Of a stretch of DNA of 64,000 nt, positions 1-8,889 are shown one piece after another. The stretch covers positions 1-64,000 of the forward strand of contig NZ_JAKREW010000008.1 in NCBI RefSeq assembly GCF_022347545.1. The letters are read 5' to 3'. Below the pieces are notes generated by a model that had not been told where the DNA came from, made no database searches, and was given only the letters and a program-made list of their open reading frames with translations. Both the position numbers and the translations under genes were made by a program. Origin of the DNA: Terribium retamae. GTDB lineage: Bacteria; Pseudomonadota; Alphaproteobacteria; Rhizobiales; Rhizobiaceae. The stretch's first letter is position 1. Each line of letters opens with the position of its first letter.

Positions 1-282
1 AGGCTGGGCCTGGGATTGCGGCTGCGGCTGCGGCTGCGGCTGGGCCGGAGGTTGTGGCTGAGGTGTAGCCGGCTTAGGCGCGAACACCGTCTGCTGGGCT
101 GGCGCAGCCTGCTCGCCGGGCTTCACGAATTTGCGCTTCGTCTCCACGACGACCTGCTTGGTGCGGCCATGCGAGAAATTCTGGCGCACCGTGCTCTGTT
201 CGATGCCCGGGCGCTTCAGCGTCAATGTCTTCTTGGGCGTAACACTCAGCGTCTTGTCGTCGCCCGAATTCGTATCACTCAT
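1..282 (-). CDS. infB: Translation initiation factor IF-2, N-terminal part (cut by window edge)
   Basis: This is the first 94 codons of IF-2, the GTPase that places initiator tRNA on the 30S subunit. The start is an ATG at 282 that overlaps the stop of the upstream ylxR gene as ATGA, so the two are translationally coupled. The visible protein opens [18 protein letters not shown], contains a [11 protein letters not shown] segment typical of the alphaproteobacterial IF-2 N-terminus, then runs into a low-complexity stretch rich in Pro and Gln (PQPQ repeats) at the window edge. The G domain lies outside the window. The identification rests on the N-terminal sequence plus the nusA-ylxR-infB order, which is standard in bacteria. 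Confidence 0.93.
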   Translation of the reverse strand, partial: MSDTNSGDDKTLSVTPKKTLTLKRPGIEQSTVRQNFSHGRTKQVVVETKRKFVKPGEQAAPAQQTVFAPKPATPQPQPPAQPQPQPQPQSQAQP

Positions 283-938
283 TCCATATCCTCTGCGGCA
301 TCATCATCGCCGGCAACAGCCGCAATCATTGCCAGATCGTCCGGGGAACCGCCCCGGTAACGGTCGAGCGCAACCATGCGCTTCACGGCCGCCTTACCCG
401 CGTCGCTCGCGAGAACGGCAGCATGTATCACATTTGTCCCCCCCAATGCCAAACCCAAATCCGCTTCCGCGAAAAGTTTGTATGCGGGAATAGCGGGGCC
501 GCCGAGATGGGCGGTGGCCCGGCGTGCCTGGGTGATCTTTCGCACTCCGTCCTCGGAGGCTTCGAATGCGTGCAGGACAAGTGCCGCCTTGCCGGAGCGC
601 ACGACACTATCGACCTTGGCGGCGCCAAGCGCAACCACACCGGCCTTACGGGCTAATCCGAGTGCACCCAGGGCCGAGCGCACGAACAACCCCTCGACCA
701 TCGCGCCGAGTTCCGGCGGAACGATGACCTGCTTTTTGAAGGCCCGGGCAAAGTGCCCCTTGGCCGAGGCTTTATCGACGGTGGCGCGGTCGGCGCTGAC
801 CCAGCAGCCCCGACCAGGCAGTGACCTTTTGAGGTCTGGAACGACAGCCGAATCCGGACCGACGACAAAACGGATCAGTTCATCCGTTTCGGCGGTCTTC
901 CTTGTGACGATGCAGGTGCGATCGTTCATCTCGGACAA
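279..938 (-). CDS. YlxR-family RNA-binding protein with L7Ae-like C-terminal domain
   Basis: A 219-residue two-domain protein between nusA and infB. The N-terminal YlxR (DUF448) domain, about residues 5-85, carries the family signature RTCIVTRK and the LPGRGCWV turn. The C-terminal half (about 100-190) looks like the ribosomal L7Ae/L30e fold, with [12 protein letters not shown] and an [10 protein letters not shown] strand. This fusion is usual in alphaproteobacteria, where YlxR is a small nucleoid/RNA-binding partner of the translation-transcription operon. The start is uncertain: TTG at 938 has a GGAG six bases upstream, while ATG at 929 (MNDRTC) is a more ordinary start without well-placed Shine-Dalgarno. 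The stop overlaps the infB ATG by four bases. Confidence 0.9.
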   Translation of the reverse strand: MSEMNDRTCIVTRKTAETDELIRFVVGPDSAVVPDLKRSLPGRGCWVSADRATVDKASAKGHFARAFKKQVIVPPELGAMVEGLFVRSALGALGLARKAGVVALGAAKVDSVVRSGKAALVLHAFEASEDGVRKITQARRATAHLGGPAIPAYKLFAEADLGLALGGTNVIHAAVLASDAGKAAVKRMVALDRYRGGSPDDLAMIAAVAGDDDAAEDME

Positions 939-961
939 GGGCTGCTCCGGCCGGTCTCATC

Positions 962-2554
962 TTACGCGCCGGCTGTTTCGGCGTCGGCAGCCTCGGCCTG
1001 GGCTTCCTCTTCGGAAATCCAACCAGCCTTGAGGCGCGCAGCCAAAACCATCTGCTCGGCTTCGGTCTTGGAGATCCCGTGCGCGGCAAGCACGCCCGGG
1101 AACACCTTGGTTTCGCCGTCCTTGCGCTCTTTCCAGCCGACAAGATCGTCGGCGGCGTAGCCGGCGAAGTCCTCTATGGTCTTCACGCCGTCTTCGCCCA
1201 GCGTCACCATCATGGCGGTGGTCACGCCTGGAATTTCACGCAGTTCGTCCTTGACGCCCAGCTTTTTGCGGGCGGCGTCGTGCTCGGCCTCGACCTTTTC
1301 CAGATATTCGCGGGCGCGATTCTGGATTTCGGTTGCGGTATCTTCGTCAAAACCGTCGATCGAGGAGATTTCTCCGGCCTCGACATAGGCCACTTCCTCG
1401 ACCGAGGTGAAGCCTTCCGAAGCCAGCACCTGGCCAACCATCTCGTCCACGTCGAGAGCTTCCATGAACAGGTTCGAGCGCTCGACGAATTCCTTCTGGC
1501 GACGCTCGCTCTCTTCCTGTTCGGTCAGGATGTCGATATCCCAGCCGGTCAGTTGCGAGGCAAGGCGCACATTCTGGCCGCGGCGGCCGATAGCCAGCGA
1601 CAGCTGATCGTCAGGCACCACCACCTCGATGCGCTCGGCATCTTCGTCCAGAACCACCTTGGCGACCTCTGCCGGCTGCAAGGCATTGACGATGAAGGAA
1701 GCAGCCGAAGGCGACCACGGGATGATGTCGATCTTTTCGCCCTGCAATTCGCCGACAACGGCCTGGACGCGGGAACCGCGCATACCGACGCAGGCGCCGA
1801 CCGGGTCGATCGAAGAATCGCGGCTGATGACCGCGATCTTGGCGCGCGAGCCCGGGTCGCGGGCCACCGACTTGATCTCGATGATGCCGTCGTAGATTTC
1901 CGGCACTTCCATGGTGAAAAGCTTCGCCATGAACTGCGGATGCGTACGTGACAGGAAAATCTGCGGGCCGCGCTGTTCGCGGCGCACGTCATAAACATAG
2001 GCGCGAACGCGGTCGCCATACTTGTAGTTTTCGCGCGGGATCAGTTCATCGCGCCGGATGATCGCTTCGCCACGACCAAGGTCGACGATAACGTTTCCGT
2101 ATTCGACACGCTTGACCGTGCCGTTGACGATCTCGCCGATACGATCCTTGTATTCGTCATACTGACGGTCGCGCTCCGCTTCGCGGACCTTCTGCACGAT
2201 GACCTGCTTGGCGGACTGAGCGGCAATGCGGCCGAAATCCATCGGCGGCAGCTGCTCCGCAATGAAATCGCCAATCTGCGCGTCGGGGTTACGCTCGCGC
2301 GCCGAGAGCAAAGCTATCTGCGTGGCATAGTCCTCGACATTCTCGACCACTTCCATCAGCCGCTGCAGCTTCATCTCGCCGGTGTTCGGGTTGATGTCCG
2401 CGCGAATGTTGGTCTCCTGGCCATAACGCGAGCGCGCAGCCTTCTGGATCGCGTCGGCCATGGCGGCAATGACGATCGACTTGTCGATCGACTTTTCGCG
2501 CGCGACCGCATCCGCAATCTGCAGGAGTTCGAGCCTGTTGGCGCTTACAACCAT
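962..2554 (-). CDS. nusA: Transcription termination/antitermination factor NusA
   Basis: A 530-residue protein opening [17 protein letters not shown], the standard rhizobial NusA start; the ATG at 2554 has GGGAGA eight bases upstream and is preferred to an in-frame start eight codons further up. Domains in order are an N-terminal RNA-polymerase-binding domain (1-130), an S1 domain (about 135-200), two KH domains with [13 protein letters not shown] and [13 protein letters not shown], and two C-terminal helix-hairpin-helix repeats ending in an acidic Ala/Glu tail. It binds elongating RNA polymerase and tunes pausing, termination and antitermination. It is the second gene of rimP-nusA-ylxR-infB; NusA is known to autoregulate this operon in enterobacteria. 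Confidence 0.97.
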   Translation of the reverse strand: MVVSANRLELLQIADAVAREKSIDKSIVIAAMADAIQKAARSRYGQETNIRADINPNTGEMKLQRLMEVVENVEDYATQIALLSARERNPDAQIGDFIAEQLPPMDFGRIAAQSAKQVIVQKVREAERDRQYDEYKDRIGEIVNGTVKRVEYGNVIVDLGRGEAIIRRDELIPRENYKYGDRVRAYVYDVRREQRGPQIFLSRTHPQFMAKLFTMEVPEIYDGIIEIKSVARDPGSRAKIAVISRDSSIDPVGACVGMRGSRVQAVVGELQGEKIDIIPWSPSAASFIVNALQPAEVAKVVLDEDAERIEVVVPDDQLSLAIGRRGQNVRLASQLTGWDIDILTEQEESERRQKEFVERSNLFMEALDVDEMVGQVLASEGFTSVEEVAYVEAGEISSIDGFDEDTATEIQNRAREYLEKVEAEHDAARKKLGVKDELREIPGVTTAMMVTLGEDGVKTIEDFAGYAADDLVGWKERKDGETKVFPGVLAAHGISKTEAEQMVLAARLKAGWISEEEAQAEAADAETAGA

Positions 2555-2598
2555 CTTTGTCTCCCTGAACAGGGCCACCTATGCCGGCGGCCGCTCAT

Positions 2599-3216
2599 TC
2601 ACTTCTCAGCTTCGGTTTCTTCTGCGGCATCTGCTTCGCCGCGGTGTTTCTTGGCTTCCTTGCGCGCCCGGTTGTCCTTGGACAGGGCTTCGCGGATCAA
2701 GTCATCGGTCAGCACGAGATGAGCCTCGGCGATCGTGTCATAAGGAATGCGAACCGTCGGCTCCTCGCCGTAAGCCGCCTTGTCGCGCTCCAGCAGGATG
2801 CCGGCGGCATCGGCTTCGGCGATCTTGCCCTTGAAGCGCTTCCGGTCGGCGACGAGAACCGAGGTCTCCAGCTTGACCAGATGGCCGGTCCACGTGACGA
2901 AATCCGAAATGCGCACCAGCGGCCGGTCGATCCCAGGCGAGGACACTTCCAGATGATACGCCTTCTCGATCGGATCGTCGACATCCAGCGCCGGTGAAAC
3001 GGCACGGCTGACTTCTTCGCAATCCTCGACGGTCATGGTGCCGTCTTCACGCTCGGCCATGATCTGCAGCGTCAAACCATGCTGACCCGACAGACGTACG
3101 CGCACGAGACGGAAACCCATGCCGCGCAGCACCGGCTCGACGATGATGGCGATGCGTGCATCAATACCGCTCTCGCGGATGATACGATCGTCGCTATCGG
3201 CCTGGCTTGATGTCAT
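2599..3216 (-). CDS. rimP: Ribosome maturation factor RimP
   Basis: A 205-residue RimP, needed for maturation of the 30S subunit. The core shows the family segments [29 protein letters not shown] and the [12 protein letters not shown] motif, followed by an SH3-like C-terminal domain and a basic/acidic tail ([16 protein letters not shown]) that makes it longer than the enterobacterial protein. The start is the ATG at 3216 ([10 protein letters not shown]); a longer reading frame exists upstream, but it would translate through a terminator-like hairpin. It heads the rimP-nusA-ylxR-infB operon. The ATG overlaps the stop of a short upstream ORF (see the 3213-3440 entry). Confidence 0.95.
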   Translation of the reverse strand: MTSSQADSDDRIIRESGIDARIAIIVEPVLRGMGFRLVRVRLSGQHGLTLQIMAEREDGTMTVEDCEEVSRAVSPALDVDDPIEKAYHLEVSSPGIDRPLVRISDFVTWTGHLVKLETSVLVADRKRFKGKIAEADAAGILLERDKAAYGEEPTVRIPYDTIAEAHLVLTDDLIREALSKDNRARKEAKKHRGEADAAEETEAEK

Positions 3217-3440
3217 CCGGTGTCCGCTGTTCGAATCTCTTGGCGACGGCCGGTAACAAAAAAGAGCGGGACCGGGTGGACCCACTCTTCGTCATACCGA
3301 CCAAGAATTTGAAGCCGATATAACAACCACAGCAGAGAATTGCAAGGCTGCACTGCCATACACCAAACATGGCCGCCAAACACGGTACCCATGCGGAAAC
3401 CGCATAGCAGGCTTGCCGCGAAAGGCCTGTTAGTCGACAC
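3213..3440 (-). CDS. Possible leader ORF overlapping the rimP start (75 codons)
   Basis: A short ORF that I do not recognise. It starts at a GTG (3440) with GGAGG five bases upstream, reads [18 protein letters not shown] at its N-terminus, contains three Trp and three Cys, and its TGA overlaps the rimP ATG as ATGA. A terminator-like hairpin followed by six T lies within its 3' third. Strong Shine-Dalgarno plus exact coupling to rimP argues that it could be translated; against this, the amino-acid sequence shows no recognisable fold and such ORFs arise by chance in high-GC DNA. If real, it would be a translated leader rather than an enzyme. Confidence 0.3.
   Translation of the reverse strand: MSTNRPFAASLLCGFRMGTVFGGHVWCMAVQPCNSLLWLLYRLQILGRYDEEWVHPVPLFFVTGRRQEIRTADTG
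3258..3289 (-). terminator. Terminator-like hairpin in the rimP leader
   Basis: On the minus strand a nine-base-pair stem AAGAGTGGG/CCCGCTCTT (one G-T pair), a mismatch, two further C-G pairs and a four-base loop are followed directly by six T. It sits about 41 bases upstream of the rimP ATG, with no annotated minus-strand gene ending in front of it. This has the form of an intrinsic terminator inside the operon leader, that is an attenuator, or the end of a short leader RNA. Confidence 0.6.
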
Positions 3441-3502
3441 GCGGGCCTCCTATCTTTTGTGCAGCGCAGCAAAACGTTGCGCCAGACAAATGGAGCAGAA
3501 CC

Positions 3503-3661
3503 GTGCGTACCAGCAGAACCGCGATCCGCAACCTGATCGATATCGTCGGCAGCGCGATCAATGCGGCCGGCGCCGTGGAAGGCAACCATAATCCAAAGGG
3601 CCGCGACCTGCGCCGCCTTGGCATCGACCCTGTCGAATTCGCCAAGATCCGCCGCATCTGA
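3503..3661 (+). CDS. Small DUF1127-like protein (52 aa, GTG start)
   Basis: A 52-residue protein, MRTSRTAIRNLIDIVGSA at the N-terminus and RDLRRLGIDPVEFAKIRR at the C-terminus. The C-terminal part resembles the short DUF1127 (YjiS-like) motif of alphaproteobacteria, a helix with an L-x-x-L-G-I/L-x-P/R pattern; some members bind RNA or affect stress and phosphate physiology, but that is not shown here. The start is a GTG with GGAG seven bases upstream. It is divergent from rimP and is followed 14 bases later by a perfect ten-base-pair hairpin. Confidence 0.65.
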   Translation: MRTSRTAIRNLIDIVGSAINAAGAVEGNHNPKGRDLRRLGIDPVEFAKIRRI

Positions 3662-3675
3662 CCGCCTTATTGAAA

Positions 3676-3699
3676 AAGCGGAGGTGCAAACCTCCGCTT
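3676..3699. terminator. Bidirectional hairpin terminator, small gene / tctA
   Basis: A perfect ten-base-pair stem AAGCGGAGGT/ACCTCCGCTT with a GCAA loop on the plus strand. On the minus strand it is followed by a T-rich run (complement of TTGAAAAA), about 45 bases after the tctA stop, so it fits best as the tctCBA terminator. It also lies 14 bases after the stop of the converging small gene. Confidence 0.75.
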
Positions 3700-3743
3700 C
3701 GATGGACGCGGTCCGGCGATTGCGCGCCGGTCGAAGCGTCAGA

Positions 3744-5258
3744 TCAGTCTTCGTCGCCGCCGAGCTGCGACAGGATCTTGTCCTTGCCGCGCCAGCGTAG
3801 GTAGAGCGGCACCAGTACCGCTGCCGCCGCAAGCAGCCACAACACAACAGCGATCCAGGAATGGAACAGCGCCGAAGGGTCGCCCTGGCTGATGGCGACT
3901 GCGCGCCGCAATTGCTGTTCGGCCAGTGGTCCGAGAATCAAGCCCACCACCACCGGTGCGATCGGATAGTGGAACCGCCGCAGGCCGTAGCCGAGCAGGC
4001 CGAACGCCAGAAGCAGACCGAGTTCGAAGGTCGACGGGTTCGCACCGATGGTGCCGAGCGTCGCGAACATCAGGATGCCGGCATAGAGCCATGGTGTCGG
4101 GATGGTCAGCAGTTTTACCCACAACCCGATCAGCGGCAGGTTGAGAACGAGCAGCATCAGATTGGCCACCAGCAGGCTGGCGATCAGCCCCCAGACCAGT
4201 TGCGGGTTGCTGGTGAACAGCAGCGGCCCTGGCTGCAGACCGAACTGCTGGAAGCCCGCAAGCATGATGGCTGCGGTCGCCGTCGTCGGCAGGCCGAGCG
4301 TCAACAATGGCACCAGGGTGCCTGCCGCGGAGGCGTTGTTGGCCGCCTCGGGCCCTGCAACGCCCTCGATGGCGCCGTTGCCGAATTCCTCCGGCTTTGT
4401 CGTCAGCTGCTTTTCCACCGAATAGGACAGGAATGTGCCGATCTCGGCGCCCCCGGCCGGCATGGCGCCGATCGGGAAGCCGATCGCGGTGCCGCGCAGC
4501 CATGGCTTCCAGGACCGGCGCCAGTCTTCGCGCGTCATCCAAACGGAGCCCTTGATCGCCTGGATCGTCGAATCGCCCCCTTTGGTCGCAGCCACTGAAA
4601 GTGCCTCGCCGATGGCGAAAAGGGCGACAGCCAGCGTCGTCACCTCGACACCGTCGAGCAGGTCCGGAATGCCGAAGGCAAGCCGTGCCTGGCCGGTTTG
4701 CAGGTCGATGCCGATCAGGCCGAGCAGGAGCCCGATAAACAGCGACGTCAGCCCGCGCAGTGTCGACTCTCCAAAAGCGGCTGAAACCGTCATGAAGGCC
4801 AGCACCATCAGCGCGAAATATTCCGCCGGGCCGAAGGAAAGCGCCAGCTTCACCACTGTCGGGGCCACGAAGGCAAGGCCGATCGTGGCGAGCAGGCCGG
4901 CGACAAAGGAGCCGATGGCGGCGGTGGCAAGCGCTGGGCCGCCGCGTCCGGCCCTTGCCATCTTGTTTCCTTCGAGCGCCGTGACGATAGAGGAGCTTTC
5001 GCCCGGCGTGTTGAGCAGGATCGACGTGGTCGAACCGCCATACATGCCACCATAATAAATGCCGGCGAACATGATGAGTGAACCGGCCGGGTCGAGCTTG
5101 TAGGTAACCGGCAGAAGCAGGGCGACTGTCAGTGCCGGACCAATGCCCGGCAAGACACCGACAGCAGTACCCAAGGTCACGCCAATCAGCGCATAGAGCA
5201 AATTCATCGGCTGCAGGGCAACCACGAGCCCGTGCGCGAGAAGTTCGAACGTCGTCAT
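3744..5258 (-). CDS. tctA: Tripartite tricarboxylate transporter, large membrane subunit TctA
   Basis: A 504-residue, highly hydrophobic protein with about 12 membrane segments and the TctA family signatures: [20 protein letters not shown] near residue 30, [14 protein letters not shown] near 75, and a second internal repeat with [17 protein letters not shown] and [13 protein letters not shown]. It is the permease of the TTT system, which imports carboxylates such as citrate or other organic acids captured by the TctC binding protein, driven by an ion gradient. The start is ATG 5258 ([10 protein letters not shown]). It is the last gene of tctC-tctB-tctA, 16 bases after tctB. The substrate cannot be told from sequence. 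Confidence 0.95.
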   Translation of the reverse strand: MTTFELLAHGLVVALQPMNLLYALIGVTLGTAVGVLPGIGPALTVALLLPVTYKLDPAGSLIMFAGIYYGGMYGGSTTSILLNTPGESSSIVTALEGNKMARAGRGGPALATAAIGSFVAGLLATIGLAFVAPTVVKLALSFGPAEYFALMVLAFMTVSAAFGESTLRGLTSLFIGLLLGLIGIDLQTGQARLAFGIPDLLDGVEVTTLAVALFAIGEALSVAATKGGDSTIQAIKGSVWMTREDWRRSWKPWLRGTAIGFPIGAMPAGGAEIGTFLSYSVEKQLTTKPEEFGNGAIEGVAGPEAANNASAAGTLVPLLTLGLPTTATAAIMLAGFQQFGLQPGPLLFTSNPQLVWGLIASLLVANLMLLVLNLPLIGLWVKLLTIPTPWLYAGILMFATLGTIGANPSTFELGLLLAFGLLGYGLRRFHYPIAPVVVGLILGPLAEQQLRRAVAISQGDPSALFHSWIAVVLWLLAAAAVLVPLYLRWRGKDKILSQLGGDED

Positions 5259-5274
5259 GGGTCTTGTCCGCCAA

Positions 5275-5763
5275 TCAAAACAAAAGGTGTTCAAGCGGGC
5301 CGGTCGGCAGCGACAGCGACAGGCCACGGGCGAAGATCACCCAGACGATGTAGGCAAGCACGGTGCCGAGCGGGATCGTCTTCCACAACGGCCCCCTGCC
5401 GAAGGCGCGGGCGGTGGCAGCGAACAGAAGTCCGGTCGCGATCGAGAAACCGGCGGTCTTCAAAAGCAGCATTTGCGCAGCCAGGCCGCCGACGATCCAC
5501 AGGATGGGGCTGATCTCTTGACGCTCGCGCTCGGGAAAATCACCACGCCAGGCTTCGAACGCCGTCCAGATCGCAAGAATGAAGAAGGCACCGGCGATCA
5601 CATAGGGGAATGTCGTGGGTCCGATGCGGGCGTAGCTCGCGGCTCCGCCCTGCCGCGCCGTCGACCACACGACCACAGCGGCGACCACTGCCAGGATGAC
5701 GGCAATGGCAAGCGCCGCCCAGTCAGGGCGGCGCGTCGTTTGTTTGGCGGGCGTTTCGCTCAT
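5275..5763 (-). CDS. tctB: Tripartite tricarboxylate transporter, small membrane subunit TctB
   Basis: A 162-residue protein with four predicted membrane helices: one at about 14-36 ([19 protein letters not shown]) and three more spread over residues 50-155, the usual TctB topology. It partners TctA in the membrane. ATG 5763 overlaps the tctC stop as ATGA, which shows tight coupling; longer in-frame starts would lie inside tctC. TctB sequences are poorly conserved, so the call depends on topology, length and position between tctC and tctA. Confidence 0.9.
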   Translation of the reverse strand: MSETPAKQTTRRPDWAALAIAVILAVVAAVVVWSTARQGGAASYARIGPTTFPYVIAGAFFILAIWTAFEAWRGDFPERERQEISPILWIVGGLAAQMLLLKTAGFSIATGLLFAATARAFGRGPLWKTIPLGTVLAYIVWVIFARGLSLSLPTGPLEHLLF

Positions 5764-6704
5764 TTGACCAGGCCGATGTCCTTGAGGATGCCGGCGGTGA
5801 GCTCGGTGTCCTTCTTCAGCTGTGCGGTGAATTCGTCGCCGGCCAGATAGGTGTTTTCCCAACCCTTGTCGGTCAGGATCTTCTGCCACGCGGCGGACTT
5901 GGCCATCTTCTCGATGTCGGCCAGGATCGCTGCCTTCTGTTCGGCGCTGATGCCGGGGGCGGCGGCCACCATGCGCCAGTTCTGGATGGCAACGTCAACG
6001 CCCGCCTGCTTGAAGGTCGGCGCGTCGATGCCAGCCACCGGCTGCTCGCTGGAAATAGCCAGCAGCCGCAGCGTGCCGGCCTTCACCTGCTCGGAGAATT
6101 CGCCATAGCCGGAGATACCTGCCGTGACCTGGTTGCCGAGCAGAGCCGCCAGCGCCTCGCCACCGCCCGAATAGGCGATGTAGTTGACCTTAGTCGGATC
6201 GACGCCGACCGCCTTGGCAATCAGGCCGGCGGTGATGTGATCGGTGCCGCCAGCCGAGCCGCCGCCCCAGGAAACCGAACCGGGATCGGCTTTCAGCTTG
6301 GCGATCAAGCCGGCCATGTCCTTGATATCGGATGCCGCAGGCACCACGACGACTTCATATTCGCCGGTCAGTCGCGCAATCGGCGTCACCTGCTCCAGCG
6401 TCACCGGCGAATTGTTGGTGAGAATGCCGCCGACCATCACATAGCCGCCGACCAGCAATTGCGACGGGTCGCCATTGGCCTGGTTGACGAACTGCGCAAG
6501 TCCGATGGTACCGGCAGCGCCCGGAACGTTGGTCACCTGCACAGACCCGGAAATCTTCTCGTCCTGCAGCGCGGTCTGCATGGAACGTGCAGTCTGGTCC
6601 CAGCCGCCGCCCGGTGCTGCGGGAGCCATGATCTTGTAATCAGCGGCGAAGGCCGGAATGGCCATCACGCTTGCCACGATGGTCGCCAGAAGGAATTTCT
6701 TCAC
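5760..6704 (-). CDS. tctC: Tripartite tricarboxylate transporter substrate-binding protein TctC
   Basis: A 314-residue periplasmic binding protein (Bug/TctC family). Residues 1-20 form a signal peptide ([19 protein letters not shown]) cleaved before [20 protein letters not shown], the canonical TctC ligand-loop motif. Further family segments are [16 protein letters not shown] and a [13 protein letters not shown] loop. The start is the GTG at 6704, which has GGGAG eight bases upstream; an in-frame TTG further up has no such site. It delivers its carboxylate ligand to TctAB. First gene of the operon; probably controlled by the TctD/TctE-like pair at 8.2-10.3 kb. Confidence 0.94.
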   Translation of the reverse strand: MKKFLLATIVASVMAIPAFAADYKIMAPAAPGGGWDQTARSMQTALQDEKISGSVQVTNVPGAAGTIGLAQFVNQANGDPSQLLVGGYVMVGGILTNNSPVTLEQVTPIARLTGEYEVVVVPAASDIKDMAGLIAKLKADPGSVSWGGGSAGGTDHITAGLIAKAVGVDPTKVNYIAYSGGGEALAALLGNQVTAGISGYGEFSEQVKAGTLRLLAISSEQPVAGIDAPTFKQAGVDVAIQNWRMVAAAPGISAEQKAAILADIEKMAKSAAWQKILTDKGWENTYLAGDEFTAQLKKDTELTAGILKDIGLVK

Positions 6705-6882
6705 AGTCTCTCTCCCTTGGGGCGCGGCCAATTGGGGTCAGCTGGCGCCATGTTCGCATTGGTTCGCGCCGCACGCTTGGCGTCGCGTCGAGACAACCCT
6801 GGGAGAATGGTGACTTTGGATGGTGTCGCGGAAGGCTATTGCCTTGCCCCCGACGCCGGCCGTTGCGGCCCCTCTCCTCCCA

Positions 6883-6922
6883 GACCTGCAGGTCAAGCCG
6901 CCTCCAACAGCCAGACCTGCAG
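6883..6922. promoter_or_regulatory. Palindrome and repeated half-site upstream of tctC
   Basis: The 308-base gap between tctC and the next gene holds no ORF that I trust. It contains a perfect 12-base palindrome GACCTGCAGGTC (6883-6894), and CAGACCTGCAG occurs twice (6881-6891 and 6912-6922), 31 bases apart, about three helical turns. This is the layout of an operator for a dimeric regulator, possibly the TctD-like response regulator encoded nearby; no binding site for it is known to me. Confidence 0.4.
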
Positions 6923-7012
6923 AAATGCTAACCGAGCAAGCTGACATCTGACTGACATCCTGCCCGTCCCGTGATCATGACCCAAACATCCGGACTTGGC
7001 CACAGGCTGCTG

Positions 7013-8077
7013 TCAGCGGCCCTGCAAGGCGGCATTCCAGCGTTCCACCAGGCGGTTGCGTTTGACCTGGTCGAGGTAGACGAGAAGACCGGGGCTGACC
7101 GGAACAGGACGAAGCTGCGCGCCCATCGTGGCCTGGATGGCATTGGCGGTGTTTTCGCCCGACACATCCGGATTGATGGCGGCGATATGGAGTTCGCGCG
7201 CCATGATGGTCTGGCCCTCGGCCGACATGAAATAACCGAGCAGCGCACGGCCAAGATCCGGCGAGGCCGCGGCTTTCGGAACGAGACCGATGCGCGACAT
7301 GACCACCGTATAGTCCCTCGGCATGACGATGCCGACATCGGGATTGCGCGCCGCCCAATCCGTCGCATAGGAGCCCAGGATATTGTATCCCAATATTGCA
7401 CGCCCATCGGCTATGCGTTCCAAGATCGCGGCACTCCTCGCATAGAGCTTCACACCGGCCCTTCCCATGCTGCGGATCACCGACCAGACGTCGGGAAACT
7501 GCTCCTGATCGCGCGCCATGAACATGAAACCGACACCGGACCGCTGAATGTCATAGGTGGCGATCCTGCCTCGGACGACGTCCGCATTGCGCTCGAGATA
7601 ATCGACGAACTGCGCGCGAGTGGCCGGCGGCGAGACATTGCGGAAACTCGGCTTATGGTAGACGAAGACAGCCGGTTCGAAGGTCAGCGCATACGCGGTG
7701 TTGCGCCAGTTCGCCCAGCGCGGCCAGCGTGCGCTCATCGGCAGATCGCTTTCCTGCGCATAGCCGTCATTGGCAAGCTTGACCTGGAGATCCATCGCCG
7801 AAGAAAAGGCCACGTCGCCGGTCTTTTGGCCGGCGTTGGTCTCTTCGATGATGCGCGTATAGATATCGCCCGTGAGCAGTTCCTCATAGCGCACGGCAAT
7901 AGCGGGATTTGCGCGACGAAATCCTTCGATCATGCCTTTGGCCAAAGGCGCGTCGAGCGCTGAATAAACGATAACGGTTCGCGCGCCGGCGTCGCCGTTG
8001 AGAGCAGGAAAAAGTGTCGTCTCAGCCAGCGCGGGCCTGGCAAATAAAGTCAGCAGAACAAAGATAAGAAAACGCAT
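7013..8077 (-). CDS. Periplasmic solute-binding protein (ABC/iron-type), orphan beside a two-component system
   Basis: A 354-residue exported binding protein. Residues 1-18 (MRFLIFVLLTLFARPALA) form a signal peptide; the mature part begins ETTLFPALNG and shows the extracellular-solute-binding family 1/Fe(III)-type pattern (VIVYSALDAPLAKGMIEGF, then a GDVAFSSAMDLQVKLANDG ligand segment). No permease or ATPase gene is adjacent. Instead it is divergent from a TctD/TctE-like response regulator and kinase, 122 bases away. Binding proteins in this position often act as ligand-presenting partners of the kinase; that role here is inference. ATG 8077 is chosen because it begins the signal peptide. Confidence 0.82.
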   Translation of the reverse strand: MRFLIFVLLTLFARPALAETTLFPALNGDAGARTVIVYSALDAPLAKGMIEGFRRANPAIAVRYEELLTGDIYTRIIEETNAGQKTGDVAFSSAMDLQVKLANDGYAQESDLPMSARWPRWANWRNTAYALTFEPAVFVYHKPSFRNVSPPATRAQFVDYLERNADVVRGRIATYDIQRSGVGFMFMARDQEQFPDVWSVIRSMGRAGVKLYARSAAILERIADGRAILGYNILGSYATDWAARNPDVGIVMPRDYTVVMSRIGLVPKAAASPDLGRALLGYFMSAEGQTIMARELHIAAINPDVSGENTANAIQATMGAQLRPVPVSPGLLVYLDQVKRNRLVERWNAALQGR

Positions 8078-8199
8078 GGCGGTCAACTTGCCTGAGCCCG
8101 CTGTCATCCACAAGCTGTCGCCTGTCGCGGGTGGTTTGGCGTGTACGAAACTCCTGCTAAGTTGTTTTGGGAAAACGATATCCGAGCAAGGAGTCCTGG

Positions 8200-8865
8200 T
8201 TGCGCATTCTGGTGGTGGAGGACACGCAGACCCTGGCCGACGGCCTTGTGGCCGTGCTGAAGGGCAGCGGCTATGCAGTCGACCACGTCATCGATGGGCA
8301 ATCGGCACTGGCGGTGCTCGCTGCCGAGCGGGTCGACCTCGTCATCCTCGATCTCAACCTGCCCGGCATGGACGGCTTACAAGTGCTGCGCAACATCCGC
8401 ACCCGCCAGGATGGCCCTGGCGTGCTCATCCTCAGTGCACGCGCCGACCTGCATGACAAGATCAAGGGATTGGACCTCGGCGCCGACGACTACATGACGA
8501 AACCTTTCGACGTCGATGAGCTCGAAGCGCGCGTCCGCATGCTGCTGAGGCGTCATGCCGGCCTCAAATCGTCGCTTGTGTCGTTCGGCGACGTAACCTT
8601 CGACCTCACTTCGCGCAGCTTTTCCGGCAGCGGCACCCCGCTCGATTTGCCGGCGCGAGAGGTGAGCCTGCTTGAAACGCTGTTCCTGCGCGCCGGCAAG
8701 GTGGTGCCGAAACAATCGATCCTGGAATCGCTCGCCGGCTTCGACGAGGAGTTGTCCTTCAACGCGATCGAACAATATGTCAGCCGGCTGCGACGGCGGC
8801 TTGCTCCCCACGGCGTGACCGTGCGTACTGCTCGCGGCATCGGCTACTATCTTGAGAAAGTGTAG
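8200..8865 (+). CDS. TctD-like two-component response regulator (OmpR/PhoB family)
   Basis: A 221-residue regulator: receiver domain (1-118) with acidic pocket E7/D8, phosphoacceptor D51 in VILDLNLPGMDGL and the conserved K in MTKPFDVDELEARV, then a winged-helix DNA-binding domain (about 130-218) with LPAREVSLLETLF and YVSRLRRRL. The start is best placed at TTG 8200 (MRILVVEDTQ), with AAGGAG six bases upstream; the only longer frame would add unrelated residues. It is followed 24 bases later by its kinase. The family controls carboxylate transport operons, and tctCBA lies 1.5 kb away. Confidence 0.92.
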   Translation: MRILVVEDTQTLADGLVAVLKGSGYAVDHVIDGQSALAVLAAERVDLVILDLNLPGMDGLQVLRNIRTRQDGPGVLILSARADLHDKIKGLDLGADDYMTKPFDVDELEARVRMLLRRHAGLKSSLVSFGDVTFDLTSRSFSGSGTPLDLPAREVSLLETLFLRAGKVVPKQSILESLAGFDEELSFNAIEQYVSRLRRRLAPHGVTVRTARGIGYYLEKV

Positions 8866-8889
8866 CTTGGGCATGGGGGACATTCGCTG

